DNA of 64,000 nucleotides from Actinomycetospora sp. NBRC 106378 (GTDB taxonomy: Bacteria > Actinomycetota > Actinomycetes > Mycobacteriales > Pseudonocardiaceae), in the NCBI RefSeq assembly GCF_030269685.1, contig NZ_BSTT01000006.1:124001-188000 (forward strand). The letters run 5' to 3'. Both the position numbers and the translations under genes were made by a program. Each line of letters opens with the position of its first letter. The stretch's first letter is position 1. Below are positions 1-7,716 of this stretch, one piece after another. The notes beneath the pieces were generated by a model, which saw only the letters and a list, made by a program, of their open reading frames with translations, did no database searches and had not been told where the DNA came from.

Positions 1-2
1 TC

Positions 3-590
3 CCCCCGGAGTGGTACGAGGTGCCCGCCTACTACAAGGGCCTGCCCGACACCGTGATCGGGCCCGGCGAGGACATCCCCTGGCCCGCCTACAGCGACCA
101 GCTCGACCACGAACTCGAACTGGCCGCCGTCATCGGCCGCCCCGGCAAGGACATCGACGCCGCCGACGCCCTCGACCACGTCTTCGGCTACACGCTGTGG
201 AACGACATGTCCGCCCGCGACGTGCAGCGCCGCGAGCTGCCCGTCGGGATGGGACCCGGCAAGGCCAAGGACTGGGACGGGTCGAACGTCCTCGGCCCCT
301 GCCTGGTCACCCCCGACGAACTCGACCCCACCGACGTCCACCTCAGCGTGCGGATCAACGGCGAGCAGTGGGGCAGCGACACCACCGCGAACATGCACCA
401 CAGCTTCGCCGACATGATCGCCTACTGCTCCCGCGGCCTCACCCTGCATCCCGGCGAGGTCATCGGCTCCGGCACCGCAGCCACAGGCTCCGGGGTCGAG
501 CTCGACCGCTGGCTTCAGCCCGGCGACGTCATCGAGATGGAAGCCGACGGCATCGGCGTCCTGCGCAACACCGTCGTCCGCCAACCCTGA
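3..590 (+). CDS. Fumarylacetoacetate hydrolase family protein, 5' end cut by window
   Basis: The reading frame is open from the first bases, so the start lies upstream and only the C-terminal 195 residues are present. They carry the FAH fold signature: a Glu-rich metal-binding strand (ELELAAVIG, about residue 40 of the fragment), the motif GYTLWNDMSARDVQ, and a C-terminal strand set ending in a short Gly/Val-rich segment. Family members cleave C-C bonds in acylpyruvates and fumarylacetoacetate, or hydrate/decarboxylate oxo-acids, using Mg2+ or Mn2+ in the cytoplasm. Position at the head of an operon with a small monooxygenase, an aldehyde dehydrogenase and a Zn dehydrogenase suggests catabolism of an aromatic or dicarboxylic compound (inference). 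The family is clear; the substrate cannot be told from this sequence. Confidence 0.9.
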   Translation, partial: PPEWYEVPAYYKGLPDTVIGPGEDIPWPAYSDQLDHELELAAVIGRPGKDIDAADALDHVFGYTLWNDMSARDVQRRELPVGMGPGKAKDWDGSNVLGPCLVTPDELDPTDVHLSVRINGEQWGSDTTANMHHSFADMIAYCSRGLTLHPGEVIGSGTAATGSGVELDRWLQPGDVIEMEADGIGVLRNTVVRQP

Positions 591-639
591 ACCCGTCCGC
601 AAACCCAGCAACCAGGAACGACATCGGAAGGAGCACACG

Positions 640-933
640 ATGGCATTCGTCGTCGCCGCGACCTGGAAGGCCAAGCCCGGCGAGGAGGACACCATCCTCG
701 AGGTCATCAAGACCATGACCCCGCTCTCGCGGGCCGAACCGAAGAACCTCTACTACCAGGCCCAGCGCTCACCTCAGGACCCCACGACGTTCTTCCTCTA
801 CGAGCAGTACGAGGACGAGCAGGGCTACGAGGACCACAAGAACACCGAACACTTCCAGAAGCACGTGTTCGGCCACGCCATCGAATACCTCGCCGAACGG
901 CAGGTCACCACCTACGAGACCATCGACGCCTGA
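640..933 (+). CDS. Antibiotic-biosynthesis-monooxygenase (ABM) fold protein, YgiN-like
   Basis: A 97-residue protein with the alpha/beta ferredoxin-like ABM layout: an N-terminal strand (FVVAATWKAKPG), a helix, the pair YYQAQRSP and FFLYEQYED, then the HKNTEHFQKH segment typical of small putative quinol monooxygenases. Such proteins are cofactor-free dimers that oxidise quinols or aromatic intermediates, or simply bind them. The start is set by GGAAGGAG about 7 bases before the ATG. It sits 49 bp after the FAH-family gene and 85 bp before the aldehyde dehydrogenase, on the same strand, so co-transcription is likely. The exact substrate is unknown. Confidence 0.85.
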   Translation: MAFVVAATWKAKPGEEDTILEVIKTMTPLSRAEPKNLYYQAQRSPQDPTTFFLYEQYEDEQGYEDHKNTEHFQKHVFGHAIEYLAERQVTTYETIDA

Positions 934-1018
934 CCGGTCGACGCGGACATCCGCGCCCTGACCGGCCCGGATGTCCGCGTCCTCGACCGATCCTGGCGCC
1001 CCCAGAACCGAGGACCCC

Positions 1019-2437
1019 ATGACCGCCGACGTCGCCCCCACCGACGCCCCTACCCAGGGCGCACTGGTCACCGTGAACCCCGCCGACGGCACCGAGATCG
1101 CCCGTCACCGCACCCACACCGCCGCCGACATCGACCAGATCGTCGCCGCCGCACACCACGCCCAGACCCCGTGGAGCACTCGCCCGATCGCCGAACGCGC
1201 CGAGCACCTGCGGGCCCTCGCCCGGGCCCTGCGCGACGCGCGGCCGGCGCTCGCCGACCTCGTGGTGGCCGAGATGGGCAAGCCCGTCACCGAGGCACGC
1301 GCCGAGGTCGACAAGTGCGCCTGGGTCTGCGAGTACTACGCCGAGCACGGGCCCGCGGTGCTCGCCGACGAGCCCGTCGCCTCCGGGGTGTCGCGCAGCT
1401 GGGTCGCCCACGAACCGCTCGGCGTCGTCCTCGCCGTCATGCCGTGGAACTTCCCGCTCTGGCAGGTGCTGCGCTTCGCCGCGCCCGCGCTGCTCGCCGG
1501 GAACGCCGGGCTGCTCAAGCACTCCCCCAACGTCACCGGCACCGCGCTCGCCGTCGAGAAGATCATGCGTGACGCCGGGCTGCCCCCGGACATCTTCCGG
1601 GTCCTCGTCGTCGCCGAGGCCGACGTCCCCGACACCGTCAACCGGCTGCTCGCCGACGACCGCGTCGCCGCGGCCACCCTGACCGGCAGCGAACGCGCAG
1701 GAAAGGCCATCGCCGCCGCCGCCGGCTCGGCGCTGAAGAAGACCGTCCTCGAGCTGGGGGGCTCCGACCCCTTCGTCGTCCTCGACGACGCCGACCTCGA
1801 CGTCGTGGTCCCCGCCGCGGTCACCTCCCGGTTCCTCAACTCCGGGCAGAGCTGCCTGGCCGCCAAACGCTTCATCGTCTCCCGCGCCATCGCCCCGGAA
1901 TTCACCCGCCGGTTCGCCGCCGCGGTCAACGAGCTGCCCGTCGGTGACCCGACCGACGAGAACACCCGCATCGGGCCCCTGGCCCGCGCCGACCTCGTCG
2001 ACGCCCTCGACGCGCAGGTCCGGGCCTCCGCCGACGCGGGAGCCAGCATCGTCGCCGGCGGCCACCGGCTCGACCGGCCCGGTGCCTGGTACGCCCCGAC
2101 CGTCCTGGCCGAGGTCACCCTGGACATGCCGGTCATGGCCGAGGAGACCTTCGGGCCTGCCGCCGCGGTCCACGTCGTCGACAACGACGACGAAGCCGCC
2201 GCCGTCGCGAACGCGACCCCCTACGGCCTCGGTGCCAGCGTCTGGAGCCGCGACCCCGACCGCGCCCTCACTCTCGGGCGCCGCATCACCTCCGGGGCGC
2301 TGTTCGTCAACGCCGTCGTCGCCTCCGACCCCCGGCTGCCCTTCGGCGGCACCAAACGCAGCGGCTACGGCCGCGAACTCGGCAGCGCCGGGCTCCTCGA
2401 GTTCGTCAACGTCCGCACCTACGCCGTCGGCGCCTGA
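1019..2437 (+). CDS. NAD(P)-dependent aldehyde dehydrogenase, succinate-semialdehyde type
   Basis: A 472-residue ALDH superfamily enzyme that oxidises an aldehyde to its acid. Visible motifs: MPWNFPLWQVLRFAAPAL (NAD-binding region typical of succinate-semialdehyde dehydrogenases), TGSERAGKAI, the catalytic base Glu in LELGGSDPF near residue 245, and the nucleophilic Cys in NSGQSCLAAKRF near residue 279. The C-terminus has the family motif PFGGTKRSGYGRE. I chose the ATG at 1019 because GAGGA lies just upstream; an in-frame ATG at 971 has no Shine-Dalgarno sequence and would add 16 low-complexity residues. It forms an operon with the neighbouring hydrolase, monooxygenase and dehydrogenase. A role in a semialdehyde step is inferred. 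Confidence 0.9.
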   Translation: MTADVAPTDAPTQGALVTVNPADGTEIARHRTHTAADIDQIVAAAHHAQTPWSTRPIAERAEHLRALARALRDARPALADLVVAEMGKPVTEARAEVDKCAWVCEYYAEHGPAVLADEPVASGVSRSWVAHEPLGVVLAVMPWNFPLWQVLRFAAPALLAGNAGLLKHSPNVTGTALAVEKIMRDAGLPPDIFRVLVVAEADVPDTVNRLLADDRVAAATLTGSERAGKAIAAAAGSALKKTVLELGGSDPFVVLDDADLDVVVPAAVTSRFLNSGQSCLAAKRFIVSRAIAPEFTRRFAAAVNELPVGDPTDENTRIGPLARADLVDALDAQVRASADAGASIVAGGHRLDRPGAWYAPTVLAEVTLDMPVMAEETFGPAAAVHVVDNDDEAAAVANATPYGLGASVWSRDPDRALTLGRRITSGALFVNAVVASDPRLPFGGTKRSGYGRELGSAGLLEFVNVRTYAVGA

Positions 2438-2477
2438 TCGGCGTCCCCGCACCCCAGACCCCCGGAAGGAGATCGAC

Positions 2478-3533
2478 ATGCGATCGGCACGGTTCCACGG
2501 TGTCCGCGACATCCGTATCGACGACGTGGCCGAACCCGAGCTCAGGCCGGGAGCGGTCAAGATCGCGGTGGCCTGGTGCGGCATCTGCGGCACGGACCTG
2601 CACGAGTACCTCGAGGGCCCCATCTTCATCCCGCCATCGAACTCGCCCCACCCGCTCACCGGCGAAGCTCCTCCGGTCACCCTCGGCCACGAGTTCTCCG
2701 GCACGGTCGAGGCCCTGGGAGAGGGCGTCACCGACCTCGCCGTCGGCGACGGCGTCGTCGTCGAGCCCTACGTCGTGTGCGACACGTGCCCGCCCTGTCG
2801 CGCCGGGAACTACCACCTCTGCACGAACATCGGCGTCGTCGGCCTCGCCGGCGGCGGCGGAGGCCTGAGCGAGAAGATCGTCGTCGACCGGCGCTGGGTC
2901 CACCCGGTCGGAGACATCCCGCTGGACCAGGCCGCGCTCATCGAACCGCTGAGCGTCGCCCGCCACGCCGTGGTCCGCAGCGGCGCCACCCGAGGAGCGA
3001 CCGCCGTCATCGGCGGCGCAGGCCCCATCGGGCTGCTGGTGGCAGCCGTACTGGCCGACCTCGGCGTCACGACGATCATCACCGAGATCAGCGCAGCACG
3101 GAAGAACCGGGCCCGCACCATCGCCGACCACGTCCTCGACCCCACCGAGGTCGACGTCCGCGCGCGGGTGCTGGAGCTGACCGACGGCGGCGCCGACATC
3201 GGGTTCGAATGCGCAGGCGTCGACGCGGTGATGGACCAGGTCCTCGACGCCGTGCGGCCCGCCGGCGTGGTCGTCAACGTGGCCATCTGGGGAAAACCGG
3301 CCGCCATCGACATGCAGAAACTCGTCGTCAAGGAGATCGACCTGCGAGGGAGCTTCGCCTACGCCCACGACCACGCCGAAGCCATCGCCCTCGTGCAACG
3401 CCACGGCGTCGACCTGAGCCCCTTCATCACCAGCCGGATCGGCCTGGAACAGCTCGTGACCCACGGGCTCACCGCTCTCCTCGACGACGCCGGGACAGAG
3501 GTCAAGATCCTCGTCCACCCGGGCTCGCCGTGA
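2478..3533 (+). CDS. Zn-dependent medium-chain dehydrogenase, (R,R)-butanediol dehydrogenase type
   Basis: A 351-residue medium-chain dehydrogenase. Catalytic zinc ligands are in WCGICGTDLHEYLEGP (near residue 35) and TLGHEFSGTVE (His near residue 72); the structural zinc cluster CDTCPPCRAGNYHLC is near residues 101-115; the Rossmann motif is GGAGPIGLLVAAVLADLG. The inserted segment after the first Cys and the IGVVGLAGGGGGLSE stretch are characteristic of 2,3-butanediol dehydrogenases, which interconvert acetoin/diacetyl and butanediol with NAD(H). The start is supported by AAGGAG six bases before the ATG, which lies about 40 bp after the aldehyde dehydrogenase stop. Sorbitol dehydrogenase-like substrates are an alternative. 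Confidence 0.9.
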   Translation: MRSARFHGVRDIRIDDVAEPELRPGAVKIAVAWCGICGTDLHEYLEGPIFIPPSNSPHPLTGEAPPVTLGHEFSGTVEALGEGVTDLAVGDGVVVEPYVVCDTCPPCRAGNYHLCTNIGVVGLAGGGGGLSEKIVVDRRWVHPVGDIPLDQAALIEPLSVARHAVVRSGATRGATAVIGGAGPIGLLVAAVLADLGVTTIITEISAARKNRARTIADHVLDPTEVDVRARVLELTDGGADIGFECAGVDAVMDQVLDAVRPAGVVVNVAIWGKPAAIDMQKLVVKEIDLRGSFAYAHDHAEAIALVQRHGVDLSPFITSRIGLEQLVTHGLTALLDDAGTEVKILVHPGSP

Positions 3534-3650
3534 TCCGGGACCGCGTCACCGAGCCCCCGAGCGCCTCCCGCCGAACCGACGCGATCGGCATCTGAGCCCG
3601 GCGCGAGCCTGCCCGCGAGAGAAGAACATCCAGCTCAACGAGGAGTCACC

Positions 3651-3926
3651 ATGGCAGACACCATGCACCACGAGAGCTCCGACCCGCTCCCCATCGACAT
3701 CGGCGCCTTTGGCCTCGGACACGCCGACATCACCGTCCGCGGCGGGCTGTGCCCCGGTGGCAACGAACGCCCTTGGGCGCCTGCTCACCCTGCTCGCCGC
3801 GGGCCGCATCGACCCCACCCCGATGACCACCCACCGCTACACCTTCGGGGAGATCGAACGCGCTTCTCGGTCATGCGGAACAAGGAAGACGGGGTCATCA
3901 AGCCCCTCATCACATTCGACAGCTGA
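3651..3926 (+). pseudogene. C-terminal remnant of a Zn-dependent alcohol dehydrogenase, frame disrupted
   Basis: The first frame reads DPLPI...GHADITVRGGLCPGG, matching the region before the C-terminal helices of secondary alcohol dehydrogenases such as the Thermoanaerobacter enzyme. At about 3763 the homology shifts to the +1 frame (LLTLLAAGRIDPTPMTTHRY, then TFGEIERA) and near 3863 it returns to the first frame (FSVMRNKEDGVIKPLITFD). Two compensating indels therefore disrupt a roughly 95-residue C-terminal piece; the catalytic and NAD-binding domains are missing. A good Shine-Dalgarno sequence (GAGGAG) precedes the ATG, so a short peptide could still be made. This is best read as a decayed copy left at the edge of the accessory island. 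Confidence 0.75.
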
Positions 3927-3935
3927 CCAGCCCCG

Positions 3936-4139
3936 ATGAGTTCCCTGACCGCAGGACCGTCGACGAGCGCCCAAGACGACCGAGTCGACCTGGGGCGCTT
4001 CGGCCAGGCCGTAGCCGTGCTCTTCCTCGCCGAGCTGGTGCTCGCCGCCGCGCTGAGCGTCCTCGTGACGCCGGTCCTCTGGCTCGCGACGGCGATGCTG
4101 GCCTTCCTTTGGGCGCTGTGGAGCACCGTCATCCGCTGA
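3936..4139 (+). CDS. Small putative membrane protein, 67 residues
   Basis: A short frame with an N-terminal polar stretch of about 22 residues and then two hydrophobic segments (AVAVLFLAELVLAAALSVLV and LWLATAMLAFLWALW) separated by a Thr-Pro turn. This looks like a two-pass membrane protein. I do not recognise a family. It starts ten bases after the alcohol dehydrogenase remnant and could be translated from the same message. The hydrophobic pattern and Val/Ala/Leu-rich codons argue for real coding, but the shortness and the position in a degraded region leave this uncertain. Confidence 0.45.
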   Translation: MSSLTAGPSTSAQDDRVDLGRFGQAVAVLFLAELVLAAALSVLVTPVLWLATAMLAFLWALWSTVIR

Positions 4140-4861
4140 GCCTCCGCCCGCCATCCCGGGGTCCCGGCACGCCAGGTGCACGGGCGGACCAGCGTAAACG
4201 CTCGGGCCTTCGACACGGGACCAGCCATTGCCGCAGACGGCGCCGGGCCGCGTCCGCCCGCGACTGGGCGCCCTCGTCATTCCGGAAGCAGGAATTCGTG
4301 AACCTCTGGGTCAGGAATGTCGCCGCCGTCCTCTGCACACCTCGACTCGGCCGGCTCCGGCAACAGTTCCTCGACGCGACCCGGGCCGGGACCGTCCTCG
4401 CCGACGGCACCGTCGTCTTCCACCCCCAGCCCGCATGGACCGATCAGCGGGTCTTCACGCTGGCAACCGCCGCCACCAGGTCGAGACGGTGAAGCACCCC
4501 GCTTCTACTGCTTACCGGGTTCGAGATGTTCCGCCTAAGACCGGAGTCGAGGACGCGAAGTAGGTCGGCGATCGACAGCGCCGTTCGGAGAGCTCACCAT
4601 CGCAGTCCTCCCCGCGCCGACCTACCGCTGAGCGGTACCGCCTGAGAACATCGCGCTTCAAGGCGAGTTTCCCGCCCGGGCTCCTGCGAACCGTACGGCA
4701 ATGCCGCTCGTTCGCGCGCGACCGAGGACGCGTCGTTATGTCAGCCCGCTTAGCGAAATCTGCGCCAAGCTGCGCGATTGTGAGCGCAGTCAAAACGACG
4801 TTTTTGCCGACCTTAGCGAACCCTCGCAGGTAGAGCAGCATTTGACATCGAGCACTGAGTC
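4140..4861. other. Gene-poor stretch of lower G+C with a possible coding remnant
   Basis: No intact gene is evident. In the plus-strand frame covering about 4269-4490 there is a protein-like segment (FVNLWVRNVAAVLCTPRLG and, further on, DGTVVFHPQPAWTDQR) without a convincing start or known family; it may be the tail of a lost gene. From about 4560 to 4860 base composition falls to that of the Shedu gene and I see only short frames on both strands. This is consistent with junction DNA of a horizontally acquired island. Confidence 0.4.
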
Positions 4862-6160
4862 TCAGTGCGGGTCTCTACTGCGTTCGGCTTCCGACAAGAT
4901 CACATGCCATTCAGCACGGGCGAGAACTTCGTCGAACGTCAGGACCTCCGGTTCGTATAGATTCCGCCGATAGAGTTCGAAGGAGCGGTACTTAGCCCGG
5001 TGCACGCCACCCCGATCCCCCTTCAGCTTTTTCAAGTTGCCGATTATCAGGAAGGAGCGGGGCCTGACGAGGTACGCGGCCTCGCCGGTTTCGGCACCCT
5101 CCTCGTCCGTCTCGGCCAGGCGCTCTCCGATCTCCGTGGCTGCCAGCATCACCGTTTGCTGAATCTGAGCTACGCCTTCACTGAGCTGTTGTGACGGTGA
5201 CCAACAGCCGGCCCGATATTCGGTGCCGAGAAGCTCCACTTCGTGGGGCTTGATCTCTACAAACACCAAGGACCCGATACTTCCCGTTGTTCGCAAGAAG
5301 GTGTCGGTTCGCTTGCCGTCTTTGGCCACCGAGAAACCGGCGACGACTTGTTCGAGCTTCCCACTGTCCCAGGAGGTCAGCAATTGTCCAGCGAGGCCGA
5401 CGCCGAGTATCCAGGGATTAGCTTCAAAGAAGGCCTGCCAGACGTTCTCTGCACCAACAAGCTGCCGCTTACCTTTCGCCTCACTGGCAAGGCGTCGTCG
5501 TTCATCCTCGAAGAACACCGAGTCGTGAAGAAGGCTCCGAAAGTGATCGACCACAGATCGCCTGTGAGCGATGGCCACCAGGTCTGTCGAGCTCGGGTCA
5601 TTCTCAATGACCTCTCGAAAGGCTTGAGGGCTTCGAGCATACAGACGATGCACAGCGTCAGGGTCAGCAAAGAAATCCCGGATCGTCTGGTCGTCCAGAC
5701 GGACCGTTTTTCCGCCCTCAACGGGGATGTTTCCGAGAATCCGGACTAGCTCGATTAGTCGCGCGGCCTCCTCTCGGTTTAGTGTCAAAATGTTTTCGAG
5801 CTTGTCAGGATTGCCGTCGGCTGGCACACGCTGAATGATCAATTCGCGGACTTGGCCAGCTTCCTTTGCGATCTGTAGCTTGATCTGCTTTCGTCCGCCC
5901 GGGCTCGTTCTGACCACGTCGCTTGTCCACTCCACAGCATTCGGATCGATTGGTGCATCTGCGGGCAACTCATCGAAAACTTTTACCACGTATCGGGCTG
6001 GTTGTCCGCGATCTCGTGACGCGCGCAAGTCAAGTGTAAAGCTGGCGTGAATGTAGGTGCGATCCGGCGAACGACCCTTTGCCCACGTGACTTCGTTCGC
6101 TGGCTGGAGAGAAGATCGCCAGTCGCTGAAATCTAAGTCGTATGGGTCAATCTCGACCAT
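4862..6160 (-). CDS. sduA: Shedu-type anti-phage nuclease (DUF4263)
   Basis: A 432-residue protein whose C-terminal half matches the Shedu/DUF4263 family of PD-(D/E)XK-like nucleases that act as single-gene anti-phage defence. Key features: the Glu...WQAFFEANPWILG block near residues 239-252, an Asp-containing DTFLR strand near 286-290, the core strand LVFVEIKPHEVELL (E-X-K, near 298-311), and the helix SQQLSEGVAQIQQ near 323-335. The N-terminal ~200 residues are the variable region thought to sense the invader. Start: ATG at 6160 with AAGGAT nine bases upstream; a TTG sits one codon earlier. Base composition is clearly lower in G+C than the flanks and a recombinase lies 1.6 kb away, suggesting horizontal acquisition. 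Function is inferred from the family. Confidence 0.88.
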   Translation of the reverse strand: MVEIDPYDLDFSDWRSSLQPANEVTWAKGRSPDRTYIHASFTLDLRASRDRGQPARYVVKVFDELPADAPIDPNAVEWTSDVVRTSPGGRKQIKLQIAKEAGQVRELIIQRVPADGNPDKLENILTLNREEAARLIELVRILGNIPVEGGKTVRLDDQTIRDFFADPDAVHRLYARSPQAFREVIENDPSSTDLVAIAHRRSVVDHFRSLLHDSVFFEDERRRLASEAKGKRQLVGAENVWQAFFEANPWILGVGLAGQLLTSWDSGKLEQVVAGFSVAKDGKRTDTFLRTTGSIGSLVFVEIKPHEVELLGTEYRAGCWSPSQQLSEGVAQIQQTVMLAATEIGERLAETDEEGAETGEAAYLVRPRSFLIIGNLKKLKGDRGGVHRAKYRSFELYRRNLYEPEVLTFDEVLARAEWHVILSEAERSRDPH

Positions 6161-6163
6161 CAA

Positions 6164-6610
6164 ACCAGATCCTTACCGAATTGTGAACTGCTGCATAGTT
6201 CTCGTGGGTAACGCAGACGAGCAGCCCTGTGGGGTTGTCGACGTAGAGGATCGATCTAGAGGTCGGAGCCGTTAGCCATGCACGGCTGAATATCAGCCAG
6301 TTGCCGCAGCGCCCGCCGGGTGGAACGCCGTTCGGGGAACGCCGAAGTCGCTTGAGGCCAGGTCAAGCCGTCGGTCGCGGTTGCTCAGGATGACGTACAG
6401 AAGTTGGGGCAGCCGATCACCGCTCGGGTGGTGGCGTTTGGCACCTGCGGGGGAAGTAGCAGCTGGTCCAGCGGCGCCGAGGTGGCACTGGCGAGGGCCC
6501 AGCTCGAGGTCCATGACCTCGGCGGCACTGGACATTGGCGGACATGGCGCCTCCTTGCCCTGGCATCCGATGCCGGTGGCGGTCACGGTGGGCGCACCGC
6601 AGATGATGGG
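6164..6610. other. Non-coding spacer: divergent promoter region of the Shedu gene and its neighbour
   Basis: About 440 bp without a convincing gene. The part next to the Shedu start is A/T-richer and holds the inverted repeat listed separately. The remainder is open in one plus-strand frame that runs into the downstream membrane-anchored protein, but its predicted residues before the double GTG at 6611/6614 look like non-coding translation (Gly/Ser/Ala-rich, no pattern), so I treat it as upstream DNA. Confidence 0.45.
6185..6201. promoter_or_regulatory. Inverted repeat upstream of the Shedu gene
   Basis: The sequence GAACT-N7-AGTTC lies about 25 bp before the Shedu start codon, where a repressor would overlap the promoter or early leader. 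Five-base arms are short and could arise by chance. No regulator gene is present next to it, so this is only a candidate operator. Confidence 0.3.
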
Positions 6611-7609
6611 GTGGTGAGACGACGGTGGTGGAAGTACCTAGCCTGGACCGCGACTGTCATCGCACTTGGAGCGTTGACGTTCTGGCTCCTGACTAAGGGC
6701 ACCCGTGGCGCCGAGATCGCCAACGTTCTTGCCTTGCCGGTGGCGATCCTAGGTGCGCTGGTCGCGATGGTCGCGGCCGGAGTAACACGAAGCAAGGTCG
6801 CTCCTGAATCCGCTGGACGGCGCAGACAGGTAGGTACCGTCACGGAGCCGCCCGAGCGCCGGGATACAGGGCTGGAGGCCGACACTTCGGGCTCGCCGAC
6901 GTCCAATGGGCGAGCCATGACTAAAGAGCTCTTCTTTACTTGCGGGGCACCTGCGCCTCTGCACGACGCAGCCGCTGAGCTACGATGTGCCGGCTACTTG
7001 GTCAAAGGACAGCCGCGCGATGTGGACGGGGTCTGGTGGCTCCAGGGGTACTCCGCCGCCTCGGAACTGAGCGACGACGATCTCCGCAGGCTTGATGAGA
7101 TTGCCGAGCACTGCGGAGTGGTCTTCGACGGGTGGGGCACTTACCACGGGCCTGCGCGACTCGACGATGGTCCTGGAAAGACTGAAGCGCAGGGGACCTT
7201 GGGGGCGCCGAAGCAGCCCTCGGAACGCGGGAGGGCGTTCACGCTCTTCGATGACGTCCCTGCCGCGGACGCCACCGTTATCCCGCTACCCAAACTGGAC
7301 ACCCACGCACGGGCGCGACTGTTCGTGCTGACGGTATCGCAAGTGCCGCCCGAGGAGATCAACAACAGGAACAACGACGGTACCCAGATCTACGTGCGCG
7401 AGGGAGCAGTGCTGCCCGATGGCACGCCGGTCGGCCACTACCGAGAGATATGGCGCTACCAGACCGACAAGGAGGTCTACAGGCCGCAGTGGATTGATCT
7501 GCCCGAGATATTGGGCCCGGTCGCCGACCTGGTCATTTATCGACCCTACGACGGACCAACGTCCTCTCCCGTGCCTTACCGAGTGACTGCCGTGCTCAAC
7601 ATCCTCTAA
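6611..7609 (+). CDS. Unrecognised membrane-anchored protein next to the Shedu gene
   Basis: Reading from the GTG at 6611 (a second GTG follows at 6614) gives 332 residues. Two membrane segments lie near residues 8-27 (YLAWTATVIALGALTFWLL) and 38-58 (VLALPVAILGALVAMVAAGV); the linker TKGTRGAEIANVLALPVAI resembles the N-terminal anchor of many actinobacterial NACHT/TPR-type proteins (from memory). A polar stretch leads to a compact domain (about 103-180) ending GVVFDGWGTYHGP, weakly like the RraB fold, then a distinct C-terminal domain (about 225-332) rich in charged residues. No catalytic motif is visible. An ATG at 6917 could start a shorter soluble form. It is divergent from the Shedu gene and within the same island, so a defence or sensing role is possible but unproven. 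Confidence 0.6.
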   Translation: MVRRRWWKYLAWTATVIALGALTFWLLTKGTRGAEIANVLALPVAILGALVAMVAAGVTRSKVAPESAGRRRQVGTVTEPPERRDTGLEADTSGSPTSNGRAMTKELFFTCGAPAPLHDAAAELRCAGYLVKGQPRDVDGVWWLQGYSAASELSDDDLRRLDEIAEHCGVVFDGWGTYHGPARLDDGPGKTEAQGTLGAPKQPSERGRAFTLFDDVPAADATVIPLPKLDTHARARLFVLTVSQVPPEEINNRNNDGTQIYVREGAVLPDGTPVGHYREIWRYQTDKEVYRPQWIDLPEILGPVADLVIYRPYDGPTSSPVPYRVTAVLNIL

Positions 7610-7716
7610 TGAGAGGGGCGAGAGTCGCGGAATGATCGCACCGATCGTCAAACAGCAAGGATGCGAGGTGTGGCCCACTGCTGAGGACGCTGGCTTTGTC
7701 CGCAGCTAGCTAGTCC

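Noticed and set aside
905..2731. Long minus-strand open frame opposite the aldehyde dehydrogenase
   Set aside because: High G+C creates long antisense frames; the plus strand encodes a recognisable enzyme and the antisense product is Gly/Val/Asp-rich without homology.
4490..4550. Sequence resembling the reverse complement of 5S rRNA (GCTTACCGGGTTCGAGATGTTCCG)
   Set aside because: Only about 20 bases are similar to the conserved TTCCGGGTTCGGAATG region; flanks do not pair or match, and no rRNA operon is near.
4512..4841. Minus-strand frame of 109 codons downstream of the Shedu gene
   Set aside because: No Shine-Dalgarno and no family; Arg-rich C-terminal half looks like non-coding translation.
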